Shown piece after piece: positions 1 through 11,484 of a stretch of DNA of 64,000 nt. This DNA is from Hanleya hanleyi (lineage: Eukaryota; Mollusca; Polyplacophora; Lepidopleurida; Hanleyidae), in the NCBI GenBank assembly GCA_036873755.1, contig JAVTVY010019046.1:1-64000 (forward strand). The letters run 5' to 3'. The first letter of the stretch is position 1. Each line of letters starts with the position of its first letter. Both the position numbers and the translations under genes were made by a program. The notes beneath the pieces were generated by a model that made no database searches, was not told the origin of the DNA, and worked only from the letters and a program-made list of their open reading frames with translations.

Positions 1-87
1 GACAGCTTTATTACGAAAACAGATCTTCCGCCCATCAGACGTACCTGTACTAGCGACACGTATACTCTCTAAAAAACTTGACTGGAA

Positions 88-258
88 TTTAACTCAAGTA
101 AGGGTGGAAATTCCTCCCACTCAAGCACTTGAGTGATAAATTCCACTCAAGTTGAGTGAATTCCAATTAAGTTGAGTGAGTGAAACTTCCCTCAACTTAA
201 TTGAGTGAGTTATCAACGCAAACTTGAGTGTCATGAACTTCCACTCGTATTTGAGTGA
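88..258. repeat. Cluster of CACTCAA / TTGAGTG motifs
   Basis: About nine copies of CACTCAA or its complement TTGAGTG lie within roughly 170 bases, several back to back as imperfect palindromes (for example CCACTCAAGTTGAGTG near 143-158). The motif resembles the core bound by NK2-class homeodomain factors (CACTCAAG), which is established knowledge for NKX2-1-like proteins. It may instead be a degenerate short tandem repeat. No gene start is recognisable next to it. Confidence 0.45.
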
Positions 259-433
259 ACTTTTCAGTCAATTATTTATTTATTTTTGCCAAAATATTAA
301 ACCTAGATGTTATTACCTACGAAGTAGGCTCTCATTTGCAAATTGACCAATAATGATTCAGCGAGTGAGTGCATCCGAATCATCCTTTCTCCGGCAAAAT
401 AAGGAGAACCGTTGACATAGAACCTTGATTTTT

Positions 434-1393
434 GGCATGAACATGCATTAAGGGACTGTTACCAGCAAGTTCTCAGCTGCCCTACTTTTGATGGTTTGAC
501 CTACTTAGGTGACCTATAATCCTCTAAATTGGCAAAACATGTCCTAATGCCTCCTAAGACCATGGAAATGCGCTGAATTAGGCCAATGTCAGTGTGACCT
601 GAACTAATTGGGTCAAGGTCAATGTGACCTACTTTCTGACCCAATTTCTGACCTAATTAGGTGACCTAGAAACTTCGAAATTGGCAAAAACATGTCTCAA
701 TGCCTCCTACGACCATGGAAATGGTCAGTCTTAGGTCAAGGTACACACTTTTATCATACCAAATCCTACTTCGTAGTTCCTGTGACGTTAGTCACACTGT
801 CATGGTTTAAGAAGTTGGTTCAGTTAAATTCGCCTCAATCTATTTTTTTTCGTTCTAAAACGTAAATCATTAATCACATTTATATGGAACAAAATTAATC
901 AAACAAAATCGAAAGTGTGTCTAATATCTACGGGATTACGGTGAAAGGGGATTAGATGTCCCCTGAAAGGCTAATTGTCCATCCTGTACGTTTTAACAGT
1001 AAAAATGTATTTACGCTGGGTAACTATACACTTTATAGGCCCACCATATCTCGTAACCCTCACCCTAAAACTAATCTTATACCATACCCCTAGTAACATA
1101 CAGCCTAATGTTTCTATGCTAATAACCCAGACAATGGGGGAATGAGCACATTAACTGAGTAGTCCTCTAGGTTCAGTTATCCCAAACCTATAACCAGGTT
1201 AGGGCCATACCACTCTCTAAAATATAGGTAAAAAGGTCGTTTTTGCTCAGATAATTTCACATAATGAATTCAGCAAATACCTTGAGGCGCACACAGACAT
1301 ATATCCCATTAAATGACAGTAAAAAATAGATTGTCATCCAATTTGCATAATAATAGGCCAAATATCTGTCACGCTGGGAAAAACAACATTGAC
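434..1393. repeat. Dispersed repeat A, copy 1
   Basis: This block of about 960 bases matches 9649-10967 in the same orientation with high similarity, from GGCATGAAC at the left to AACATTGAC at the right. Copy 1 is contiguous, whereas copy 2 has about 384 extra bases. The left third is rich in AGGTCA half-sites (GGTGACCT, TCAAGGTCA). There is no long open frame and no recognisable transposase, so it looks like a non-autonomous element of unknown class. Confidence 0.8.
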
Positions 1394-2162
1394 TTCTTCA
1401 ACTGGCAAATACATTTTAGCACATGGAAGATTATTGCGCCTGAAGTTTTGAAGCATTGGTTGAGAAGGAATCAAAAGTTGAACAAAACGGGGTCAGGACA
1501 TGAGGGAAGGCGGTGTGGGGTGGGATTGAGGGACATTTTTCTCCGCTTCTCTCATTCTTGACAGGTCTCCCTATATTTAAGACTGCCGCGTAGCGTCGCA
1601 GTCTTATTGAATCAGCTTGGTCTCATGGGGGCCAAAATCGCTTTGTCCGCAAGATTGCGAAAAAACAAAGGGCCAAATGTGGAGAAGATATTGAACTAGA
1701 AATTCGTACCAATTTGGGCTGTCTCAGATAAACGGAAGTCTGTTTTTCAAGCCCAAATTGTTTGTGTAAAATTCTGAACCGGAAGCTCAAAATCCAAAAT
1801 CCCCCCGAAAAAACTGCGCGGAAATGTCTTTGCGCATACTGTAAAATGGGCTCTCGCGAGACTTTTACGACAGCTTCTTGGGAGTGATCTCCCTTTATGT
1901 AATTAATCTTCTCGTTGAGGGCGCTGTGGTTAGCGAAGCTTGAAAGGCAAAACTAATGGATAAATAAAAAGAACTGCACTAGATTGATGGCACGATCTGG
2001 CCTGTATTTCTATCAAGTGTTCATGCCTGGCAACAGCAATTCGATAACCAGAACGAGCGGAGTGATCGTTTTATTGCGGAGAATAAAAGCTGAATTAAAC
2101 TTTGTCACTGAGTATTTCGACTTGCTCCAGACACGCTAACGTAGCACTCGCGAGTTGATCTA
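1394..2162. other. No gene seen; short hairpin at 1579-1605
   Basis: No credible coding region. An imperfect palindrome (AAGACTGC ... GCAGTCTT) sits at 1579-1605 and could be the end of a further repeat. The sequence to about 2160 has no other structure that I can support. Confidence 0.5.
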
Positions 2163-2167
2163 GTGAA

Positions 2168-2169
2168 GG

Positions 2170-2199
<30 letters not shown>
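2168..2199 (+). repeat. (CAA)n microsatellite
   Basis: About ten uninterrupted CAA/ACA triplets. A short open frame through it gives poly-threonine and is an artefact of the repeat. Confidence 0.9.
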
Positions 2200-2200
<1 letters not shown>

Positions 2201-2571
2201 TATTTTGCTTGATTATTTGTCACGACATTTTCATTTGGGAACTCGATTTATCCACTATAACACGCGCATTTTCCCATCGATAAAAAACAATTGTTTGGGG
2301 CAAAACTCAATTTCAAAATTTCTCAAAAATTCAATTCTTCAAATTCAAGTTTTTATTCTGGGTTTAATACTAACATAGATGAAAAAGTGGCTAACCCCCC
2401 CCCTGCTGTTATGATATTTAAGAAAATATCGTTCCAACAAATTTAATCTCATAATTGAACCTTTTGTTGACATGTTTCACTGAACTCCCTAATAGTGGAA
2501 CAGTCTGGTGAGAGAAATGAGCCCACCGAGTCAACATCCATCTTAGCATGCTGAGGGGATTTCACGTTTCG
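2200..2571. other. No gene seen
   Basis: AT-rich sequence with a C-run near 2394-2403. No coding region or repeat recognised. Confidence 0.4.
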
Positions 2572-3408
2572 CTTAAAGGAGTACTTACTTTATTTTATTT
2601 AGGTTCCTATTACAAAGGTTAGACTGTTAAAGAAATATAACTAACTATTTCACTGTTGTTGAGGGCGATAAACTATTATTTTTATTACAATTTGTGAAGT
2701 CATGCTTCCGCTTTTAAGTCGACGTGGGCGCCGCCATTTTGCCTGTAGGATGACGTGACTGATGACGTCAGCATTCAGGACAACGTCACGGCTAACGCTT
2801 GATCCAGGGACGTTCCAACTTTGGACATTTGATTTACTCTGGGTCCGAGTTTTAATTCGAGAAAAAAACTGGCGCGTCAAATCCCACGGGGGTAATTCGT
2901 AAAAGGGAAGTGGTTTAGGTTATATCCGCCAACTGAAGAATTTCTTCCGCAGGTTTTTCAACTGAGACTTGCCCGATTCAGTTTGGTCAAAATTTGAAAC
3001 TGAGCGATGAACTAAAAGAGCGTCCTGTTAGGGATTTGAGTTGGACGACGATGCTTCTAAATTCTTAAACATTTTCATGATTACGCTTGAACTACTAAAA
3101 TCAACTGGAAAGTCGGTGGATTTTCTGGGTTCCTTCTCGTGCGAATTGTCGGCATGACCAACACGATCAACCTTAAATCTCCATGACGTTGTGACGTTTT
3201 TAGATGAGTATAAATTCACTTCCGCTCATCTAAAAACGTCACGCAGTGGTACAATGGCGGCGCCCAGTGCACGCTGTGGCGAGCAACAAAATATTCAATA
3301 TTTCATTTATTTCGCATTCTTTCAACATAAGTTTTATATAATAAGTTTTGAAATACAATTGCTGATAAATACAGTCAAACTTAAAAATAAGGTAAGTACT
3401 TCTTTAAG
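2572..3408. mobile_element. Inverted-repeat element C with YY1 cores and splice-donor-like ends
   Basis: The ends are inverted copies: the left starts CTTAAAGGAGTACTTACTTT and the right, read on the minus strand, starts CTTAAAGAAGTACTTACCTT. In each arm, reading inward to outward, the order is a CGTCA motif, an ATGGCGGCGCC core (minus 2727-2740, plus 3251-3264), then an A/T-rich stretch ending AAATAARGTAAGTAC. The cores match the YY1 site and the ends look like splice donors. The arms (about 180 bases) are strongly diverged between these islands. No transposase is present. The class is unknown, and it could be a non-autonomous DNA transposon. Confidence 0.55.
3191..3242. repeat. Perfect 18-bp hairpin inside element C
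   Basis: GTGACGTTTTTAGATGAG at 3191-3208 is exactly inverted at 3225-3242. The 16-base loop contains TATAAA. It lies next to the right-hand YY1-like core of element C. Confidence 0.9.
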
Positions 3409-4881
3409 ACTGTCCTTAGCTCAACGCTATGATTCGGCATGTATTCCACCTCTCGGCTGCAAAGGATATATTTCTGGAGGGACATAATCCTGTTCGAAAG
3501 TTGTTCCTGAAGCATCAAGTCACATGCCCGCCGCATTTAAACGAGCCAATGAAATTATCTGTATTCAAATATTTTGACCTGGGCATTTCAGACATGTCAG
3601 TCTCACTTGAGTGCAGAGGCGCAAGACTGGGGGATTCTATGCGAGACAAAAACGAAGTTGTGCGAATCAGCTACTTTAGTTCTCACTCTAATGGAGCATG
3701 CTTATTTGTTTTTCTTAAGAAAAATCATATTACAAACGACCTTACCTATTTCAAAAAAATAAAATCGGCGACAGTTCACAGGAAAATGATATGCTTTTTA
3801 TTTTGTGATAGGGGCATTTCGAGGCCCACCAAGAGATCATTTCAGTCGATGGCTTTCTGGAGGTGTGTCTTCGTTTTATGAATGTGATTGCGCCGTTGTC
3901 GGATCTCACGGGACCAATCGGATGTGACCAATTGGGAAATGCCCTAATATACTCGGATATCACCCATTACTGCATGGCTATGAGCAGAAGTTTCTACGTT
4001 TGATCGTGCCATGCGTTAGGATGATGATCAACATCATGAAGTGAGGACATTGATCTTGGCAATGCAGAGCTAGAGGAAGGAGATAAATCTGTCAGTGTCG
4101 TCAACGTCTCCCGATCGAGGGAAGAAAAACGTGTGTTCAAATTCTACAATGCATGAAAAAAATGGAGATAAAAAAAAATTTCAGAAGGGGTGACAAGCTG
4201 AAGTACCAGGAAGACAAGTAAAAAAATAGTTACTTCTGGACGGTAACTTTCAAAAACCTGAACAGATTCTTTGCAGATTTGGTATGTGGATAACGAGGAT
4301 ATCACTCGAGATTGCTTTCCATGCTGGGTACTGACTGTTAAGGTTCCAAGCCAAATCAGTAGTTTCAATGTCGGTGGACTTCAGACGCTCTGATTTTCAT
4401 TAAAATTTTCTCTGAAGCATCAAATTAATTAATGGGATAAATTATCAAATTATTGTGCTTCGTACCTTTCATCCTGTTATGACTGTCAAAGGTAACTAAA
4501 GCATTACACATAACACAACCTATACACATGATCAAATTTTGGGAAATAGGAAAAACTATGTATTTCTAAAGATCACAGTCAAACATCAAAACCATAAAAT
4601 CACACAGATAACGGCAGTCTTTCGAAGTCCACGAGTTCTAGTTTTACGTGAATTGACTTACGGTACTTCAATGTCATAATATACACATATAAAGACGTTA
4701 AAGGAAACGTTTCATGATTAACAACATTGTTCGTCACTTTATTCATATGTTATTTACAAGCATGGCACGCATAAACAAAAGTTTAAATCATCACGCTTGA
4801 GTAGGTGTGTACAATACAATTCGTAGTTCTAACGTATCAACTACCGGACGGAATTGTAATCTATATGTAGAGTTTTTTCCT
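3409..4881. other. No gene seen
   Basis: Short open frames on both strands (up to 150 codons at 3429-3881) have no recognisable domain, no supporting splice pattern and low-complexity translation. I treat them as chance frames. No repeat family was recognised. Confidence 0.4.
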
Positions 4882-5192
4882 AACAATTTAAACCATGGAT
4901 CTTCCAGGGGCGGATCAGCGTTAATTTTAACTTCACTTAATATAGTCATTAATATTACCCGGCACCGCCCTTTATTATAATATTTATGTCATGAATGTGC
5001 ATTACATGGAGAATGTGTAAAATGCCTATTCTACAAGTATTCTTTGAAGTATTTAATTGCGCATGAATTTTATTCTGGTGTGTGTGTGGGAGGGGGTAGG
5101 GTGAAATGTCGAAATATGGGGTTATGTATAGAGACCCCATATTTCGACACTTGACCCTAAACGCTGGCCAGTTCTGGACAGTATCAGCGGAT
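4882..5192. repeat. Dispersed repeat B, copy 1
   Basis: Matches 10973-11439 in the same orientation (AATTTAAACCATGGATCT to GTATCAGCGGAT). This copy is uninterrupted and contains the family hairpin at 5097-5159. Copy 2 has about 170 extra bases in the hairpin. No coding capacity. Confidence 0.8.
5097..5159. repeat. Hairpin of repeat B
   Basis: Inverted repeat TAGGGTGAAATGTCGAAATA / TATTTCGACACTTGACCCTA with a loop of about seven bases. The same core forms the middle of the large palindrome at 16681-16895. Confidence 0.85.
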
Positions 5193-5545
5193 GAGCGCGC
5201 CATCTATCGGCCAAATAAGAAAGACAACTCTTCTTTATAATTTACGGCCTGGCGGTGATTGTATGTATGAATATATCGGTTATTTAAATAATAATATTAA
5301 TTAATAGATTGTTGTTTTATTTTTTATTGAAACTATATAATTCATCACATTATGAGCTGTATACGATCGGCATATATAGCATTAATCTGAATGCATGATT
5401 ACTAACCAAACAAAAAGTCCTTTTTCAGCCGTAAGAAAAGGCAAGTTATGATCTTTACAATGACAGTCTCCAAGCAGAGGTGTAAATGGTGTATTTTATT
5501 AAAGTGCCTATATGTGGTTCTGAAACGGAGAATATAACAAAGACA
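5193..5545. other. No gene seen
   Basis: AT-rich sequence between repeat B and the LINE insertion. Nothing recognisable. Confidence 0.4.
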
Positions 5546-5564
5546 CGACGTGCCTTGCATTGTT
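5546..5564. repeat. LINE target-site duplication, 3' side
   Basis: CGACGTGCCTTGCATTGTT, 19 bases, is repeated exactly at 7408-7426. On the plus strand it is followed at once by a T-rich run, which is the poly(A) tail of a minus-strand retroposon. Confidence 0.88.
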
Positions 5565-7407
5565 TTTGTTTGTTTTTTTTTGTTTTTTTTATATATATTT
5601 TTATTCAGGTTAGCACCATTCAGAAAAAGTGTATACATCATATTTTGCGCCACATTCGCCGTAGATATAATTATTTCATTTTCTTATGAACGTGGCAATT
5701 ATAATCAGAAAGGCATTAAACCTGTTTTACTGTATATATAAATATAAATAACTGTAATAAAATGAAATGACACTTGACATTAGGAGCACATTACCTATAC
5801 ATGGTGGAGGGTTCAGGGAGTACATACTGTGTATCTGTTGTACAGAACTAAAGTAGCAGTGCATTGAAACTGGACCACCTGACTTGGAAGATATCGTGCT
5901 GACATTCTATATAGTAGCCAACTTTTTCGGTTTCATAATATTTTACTAAAATTTTCTTAAAGATTTCAATTTTTGGCACGGTCTTCTTCAACTTACTGTG
6001 ATATATATGCCGTTTTGCTAGCAGCAAAATGGTATTAAATGCTTTGTCGTTGTAAAGACCTCCAAAAAGTATTAATTTGCAGCTTGTGTTAACTATAACA
6101 ATATTTTCAGCCTTGTCTGATATCCACTGAAAAAGAGCGTGCCAAAATTCTTTCGTTACTGGACAATCAAAAAATATATGAGTGAGCGTTTCTCTTTCAA
6201 TGTTACAGAAATCGCACAAATCCGAATCGACTATATGTATTTTCTGAAGAAAAGTGTTTGTGGCCAGGATCCGGTTTGTTAAACGATACTGAAACCACCT
6301 AAGAGCCACATCTTTCGTGCATTTAAATGGCATGGAGTGAATTTTTTTCCATTCTTGCTCGCCGATATTTAAAATAGCCTCCCATTTATTTTCCCTGTTT
6401 GATTTTGAATATTTGGATGTTACAAGTGTTCCGTAAAAAGGCTTAGTTCCTTTGTCGAATTTTGTTAGAATTTCAATGAAGTAGGGCATAATTGGGTAGG
6501 CCAATTTAGATACAGGTCCGAAGGGTTCCAAGAAATGTTTTACTACCGTTTTGATTCCTACGTAGTTTAGGAAGTTTATTTTTATATCATACGTTTTTTC
6601 TAGTTCCTGTAATGTGCAGAAAGATCCGTTTGAGTCGAAGAGGTCATTAACGTAACGTATTCCACTAAAGTACCAGGTTTTATAGAACACTGGTTGATGA
6701 CCAACCTTCAGATTGTCATTGAACCATATATATTGTGACATAGCTTGAGCTATATTATTCACCTTAAGTTGTTTCATAAATTCACTCCAGGCCAAAAATA
6801 CATCTTTCCAAAAAGCGTTTTTGACGGACTTGCTCAATGTTTCCATTTGCCCAGGGCCGCATTCTTCTAAGTGGTATAGAATATTCAAAATGTAGTATAG
6901 AAGATGCCTACTAGGGGATGACCGTTGCACAATTCTCCGGAAACAAGTAATTTTAACGGATTTAATAAAGCTATCTAAATCCACCATTTTAACTCCTCCC
7001 TTATCATAGTCTTGCGAAAATTGTTTCCTATTTACCTTATCATTCCCTCTCCAAATGAATTTATACAATATATTTTTTATCTTGGTAAGTATGTTTTGGG
7101 GAGGGTTTGGCAGCGTAAACAGCAAGTGATTTAATTTTGGAATAGCTAATGTTTTTACTATTACGACTTTACCCAGAACTGTTAATGAACGTTGCGACCA
7201 ACTTCCTAATAAGTGTTGTATCTCTTTTAGCTTTTCAGTATAATTAATTTCTACCATGTCTATCATACCCATAGTGAATGTTACCCCAAGCGTTTTGAAG
7301 GAATTTTGAGACCAGTCTAAGTTGCGTTCCCAAAAAGATTTATCGGGTGGCTTTTTCTTCCGTCCAAGACAGAAGATCTTAGTTTTATCCTTATTGACTT
7401 TCAGACC
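5565..7407 (-). mobile_element. 5'-truncated non-LTR retrotransposon (L1/Tx1-like), minus strand
   Basis: The insertion is bounded by the 19-bp direct repeats at 5546-5564 and 7408-7426. Its 3' end carries a poly(A)-like tract (T-runs at 5565-5600 on the plus strand) and about 250 bases of 3' UTR. The 5' end is cut just after the reverse-transcriptase palm, so the endonuclease and the catalytic ADD motif are gone. This is the classic product of incomplete target-primed reverse transcription. The single open frame suggests a fairly young insertion. Confidence 0.88.
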
Positions 7408-7422
7408 CGACGTGCCTTGCAT
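5848..7422 (-). pseudogene. LINE ORF2 C-terminal fragment (RT thumb and zf-RVT), chimeric start
   Basis: The open frame of 524 codons begins SGLKVNKDKTK, the segment that follows the palm ADD motif in L1/Tx1-type reverse transcriptases. It continues through the NYTEKLKEIQHLLGSWSQRS and LGKVVIVKTLAIPKLNHLLF region typical of that group. Near residues 410-440 it has a Cys-His cluster (CDFC ... H ... C) of the zf-RVT kind. The first codons (M-Q-G-T) come from the target-site duplication, not the element, so the ATG is host-derived. Without endonuclease and palm it cannot be an active polymerase. Confidence 0.9.
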
Positions 7423-7426
7423 TGTT
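7408..7426. repeat. LINE target-site duplication, 5' side
   Basis: Exact repeat of 5546-5564, marking the truncated 5' junction of the LINE. Confidence 0.88.
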
Positions 7427-9089
7427 GATGCGCATTTGAAACAGCAAGCAAATTTGATGGCAATGGCACCATGTTGTTTTATCCACGATTAATTCGGATG
7501 TACCGGTACATATGAAGTATCTTCATGGCTTATCGAACTGTGTCATTGTCTGCTAGCTCGAGCTAGTGTGATTAAGGTGTGAACTCAACAGGACGTTTTT
7601 ACAGTCAATGTATGGTAGGAAAAAAACCTACGTTTTATCATGGAGTTTATTTAACTCCATGGTTTTATCAGTGGTTTTACTGTGTGGATATATGGATATG
7701 TGAGCCATTATTTGTAATGGAATATGTATGTAAACCTATAGTTTGGCAATTTTGTGTGATATTTCGAAAGTAATAATTATGAAATAAAACTTTATTATTG
7801 TAAGAAACTCTTGTTTTCTACAAAGATAAACTTTTAGGGAACATTTCAAAGAAACACAAATTGTGTCAGAAAAGTGTATTCATAATACATACATGTGACA
7901 ATAAATACCGACGGTCACGGATGTACAAAGGGAAGCAATTTTACCAACGTCACGGCAGAGGGCGTGACTGCTTGGGGGTCAGATCGAAGATTGTTAACAT
8001 GGTGGATCAAAGGAAATTGACGCAAAACGGTTTCCAGTTCGATAAATGGACGGTCAAAATGAAATTAAAACAGATGTACTGCAGAGTGACTATCCTAACA
8101 TATTGAGAGACACACGAGGCGCTCTTGTTGTATGATGTAAGATATATATTTCTAGTCCAAATGAATTGAAGAATCTGGTATGTTCTTCTGTGACGTCGAT
8201 CATTCGCTAGGACGTTGCAACAATCCATATTGTGATGACGCCACTCGCGATACCATTGTTGGCGGTCCAAATAACAAACGTCACAAGAGAACGTCATAAT
8301 ACAAATGTATCAAAAATGTATATATTCGTAGCGTCGCAAGCTATCGTATGGCTGCAGGATAAATCTTAGACTGGCCGCCGTCGTCTAATAACGTTGGGCC
8401 GATTGACGACAGGCTTCTAATAATGCCGACCTTCACTGTAGCGGCGATGTCATGACCTGTTGACGTGTATTTGTGACGTTATGCAACAATCGGATTAACA
8501 ATTCATCATACCGTCGTATTGTGACGTTGTGTAAAATTATGCTGTGACGTTACAGACTGACGCGGACCCACAGACACTCTCGTCAAGCTGATAGAGCCTG
8601 TTCTTGACAAGGCCGAACTGAAGGTCGATAAAAGAAGCAATCTTTTACAGAATATCATTATTTAACATCATCAGTTATCAAGTCCTAAAGCAAGATGAAA
8701 CAGACGCATATCTTGAGCGGTAGTTTTCACATTGATCTGTAGCACTTCCTCTACGCATCGAGCCATTTCATAAACACTCCATGTTGAAGGTATGGGCTCA
8801 AATTTGGCCGCCATTACGTCTTTTCATTATTAGATACTGGTCCACAAGCTTAGCGATAGCGGGTCATGCGCAGTGGATGGGTACTAGTCTAGATAAATCT
8901 GACCCCCTCTGCACTCCGCCCTCTACCGGTATGTCAGCAAAGTTGTTCCCCTTTACGTATCCGTGACCGTCGGTATTGCTGGGTATTGTGAACCTGAATT
9001 ACCACGGTTCGTCTGATGTTTGATTTACTATTATGCTTTGTTACCACGGATTCGAACAATGAAGTTTCACGGTTTACCATTGAACATCA
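7427..9089. other. No gene seen; TGACG-rich segment
   Basis: No supported coding region. Between about 7940 and 8570 there are roughly ten TGACG/CGTCA motifs (for example TGTGACGTCGATC near 8190, TGTGACGTTACAG near 8552). A small hairpin around GGAGTTTATTTAACTCC lies near 7640. This could be a regulatory segment or an old transposon, and I cannot decide which. Confidence 0.4.
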
Positions 9090-9592
9090 TAGTTGACCAC
9101 GGTTCGTTGTATGGTAAACCATGGTAAAATTGACCATACATTTTATTACCATATTTATTACCATATGGATTCACCATACATTATCATGGATTTTCATGGT
9201 TCAGCCTGGAATACCGTGGTTCACCACGGTTCGTTGTATGGTAAACCACGGTAAACTTTGCCATACAATCTTTTACCTCGGATTTACCATACATTACCAT
9301 GGATGTTCATGGTTCAACCTGGAATACCGTGGTTCACCACGGTTCGTTGTATGGTAAACCACGGTAAACTTTACCATACAATCTTTTACCTCGGATTTAC
9401 CATACATTACCATGGATGTTCATGGTTCAGCCTGGAATACCGTGGTTCACCACGGATCGTTGTATGGTAAACCACGGTAAACTCTACCATACAATCTTTT
9501 ACCTCGGATTTACCATACATTACCATACAGAACCGTGGTTTACCATGCATTACCATACTTTACCCTATGGTAATGTATGGTAAACCACAGGG
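9090..9592. repeat. 113-bp tandem repeat, palindrome-rich
   Basis: The phrase GTTCGTTGTATGGTAAACC recurs at about 9103, 9229, 9342 and 9455 (the last with one change), giving a 113-base period for the last three units. The unit is full of ATGGTAAACC / GGTTTACCAT and CCACGG / CCGTGG inverted words, so single units can fold. Short open frames across it are repeat artefacts. Confidence 0.88.
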
Positions 9593-9603
9593 TTTTTTTA
9601 TAA

Positions 9604-9648
9604 GGGATACCCCGGTATCACATTATTCCATCTAGAACTCATCGTCAA
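9604..9648. repeat. Direct repeat flanking the A-B block, left copy
   Basis: ATACCCCGGTATCACATTAT and the following roughly 25 bases recur at about 11440-11484. The two copies bracket repeat A copy 2 plus repeat B copy 2. Confidence 0.75.
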
Positions 9649-10967
9649 GGGCATGAACGTGCATTAGGGGACTGTTACCAGCAAGTTTTGAGCTGACCTA
9701 CTTTTGATGAAAATTTGACCTACTTAGGTGACCTATAATCCTCGAAATTGGCAAAAACATGTCCTAATGCCTCCTAAGACCATGGAAATGCGCTTAATTA
9801 GGTCAATGTCAGTGTGACCTGACCTAATTGGGTCAAGGTCAATGTGACCTACTTTCTGACCCAATTTCTGGCCTAATTAGGTGACCTAGAAACCTCGAAA
9901 TTGGCAAAAACCATCGAAATGGTCAGTCTTAGGTCAAGGTACACGCTTTTATCCTATCAAATCCTACTTCGTAGGTCCTGTGACGTTAGTCAGACTGTCA
10001 TGTTTTAAGAAGTTGGTTCAATTAAATTCGCCTCAATCTATTTTTCGTTCTAAAACGTAAATCATTAATCACATTTATATGGAACAAAATTAATCAAACA
10101 AATCGAAAGTGTGTCTAATATCTACGGGATTACGGTGAAAGGGGATTAGATGTTCCCCTGAAAGGCTAATTGTCCACCCTTTACGTTTCAACAGTTAAAG
10201 TGATCGTAAACCCTCTAGTAAAGTTTCCATCAAATGAAAGACCATTGCAAGCAGTGTCGGAAAATATTTATTCTAATTTTTTACGATTTTATTTCTCAGA
10301 GTAATCTGCAAATAAAGTATGGTATTCTATGGTGGTCTGTTGCAATCATATTTAGGTCCAGTGACGTCACACTGCCTTAATACATATATTTCAAACTGTG
10401 TATGCACTTTCCATTGCTTGATTCAAGCTTAAGGTGTGTATACTTTGAGTTTCAACACAGACTCACTGTTCCAATGTGCAAGTTTCATCAAAATCGGGGA
10501 AATTAAATGCAAGATTCAAATTGACTTGACACTTATGAGTTACCATCTCCCAGATTTTGGTGAAACATGCACATTGGAACATTTACGCTGGGTAACTATA
10601 CATTTTATAGGCTCACCATATCTCGTAACCCTCGCCCTAAAACTAATCTTATATCATACCCCTAGTAACATACACCCTAATGTTTCTATGCTAATAACCC
10701 AGACAATGGGGGGAATGAGCACATTAACTGAGCAGTCCTCTAGGTTCAGTTATCCCAAACCTATAACCAGGTTAGGGCCATCCCGCTCTCTAAAATATAG
10801 GTAAAAAGGTCGTTTTTGCTCAGATCATTTCACATAATGAATTCAGCAAATACCTTGAGGCGCACACAGACCTATATCCTCATCAAATGACAGTTAAAAA
10901 TAGATTGTCGTCTAATTTGCATAATAATAGGCCAAATATCTGTCACCCTGGGAAATACAACATTGAC
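9649..10967. repeat. Dispersed repeat A, copy 2, with insertion
   Basis: Second copy of the 434-1393 repeat. The left part (to about 10196) and right part (from about 10581) align closely, separated by 384 bases absent from copy 1. A 122-codon frame near its right end is not conserved as coding between the copies. Confidence 0.82.
10197..10580. mobile_element. Insertion within repeat A copy 2
   Basis: Present only in copy 2. The last roughly 115 bases form an inverted repeat: GTTCCAATGTGCAAGTTTCA at 10468 mirrors TGAAACATGCACATTGGAAC ending at 10580. It may be an insertion here or a deletion from copy 1. Class unknown. Confidence 0.55.
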
Positions 10968-10972
10968 AATAC

Positions 10973-11439
10973 AACAATTTAAACCATGGATCTCCCAGGG
11001 GCGTATCAGCGTTAATTTTAACTTCACTTAATATAGTCATTAATATTACCCGGCACCGCCCTTTATTATAATATTTATGTCATGTGCATTACATCGAGAA
11101 TGTGCAAAATGCTTATTCTGTGTGTTCTTTGAAGTATTTCATTGCGCATGAATTTTTATTCTGGTGTGTGTGTGGGGGGTTAGGGTGAAATATGCGGTTA
11201 ATGTATGGATGGATGTACTTGGGCACTCCATCGCACCGCGATGCAGGTCGTGCGAACACGCCGTGCAACCCGTTTCCCCCAACCCGCCCTACACATGATC
11301 CCTCTTAACAGTGTCACATAGACAATGTTTAATCCCCACATTCCTATTAAACAATATACATTCTCTTAATATGTATAGAGACCGCATATTTCGACACTTG
11401 ACCCTAAACGCTGGCCAGATCTGGACAGTATCAGCGGAT
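10973..11439. repeat. Dispersed repeat B, copy 2, with insertion
   Basis: Second copy of 4882-5192. It is interrupted inside the hairpin by about 170 bases (about 11199-11368) that are absent from copy 1. It directly abuts repeat A copy 2, unlike the first pair, which is 3.5 kb apart. Confidence 0.78.
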
Positions 11440-11484
11440 ATACCCCGGTATCACATTATTCCATCTGTAGAACTCCTCGTCAAT
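11440..11484. repeat. Direct repeat flanking the A-B block, right copy
   Basis: Near copy of 9604-9648, with a two-base insertion after CCATCT. Confidence 0.7.
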
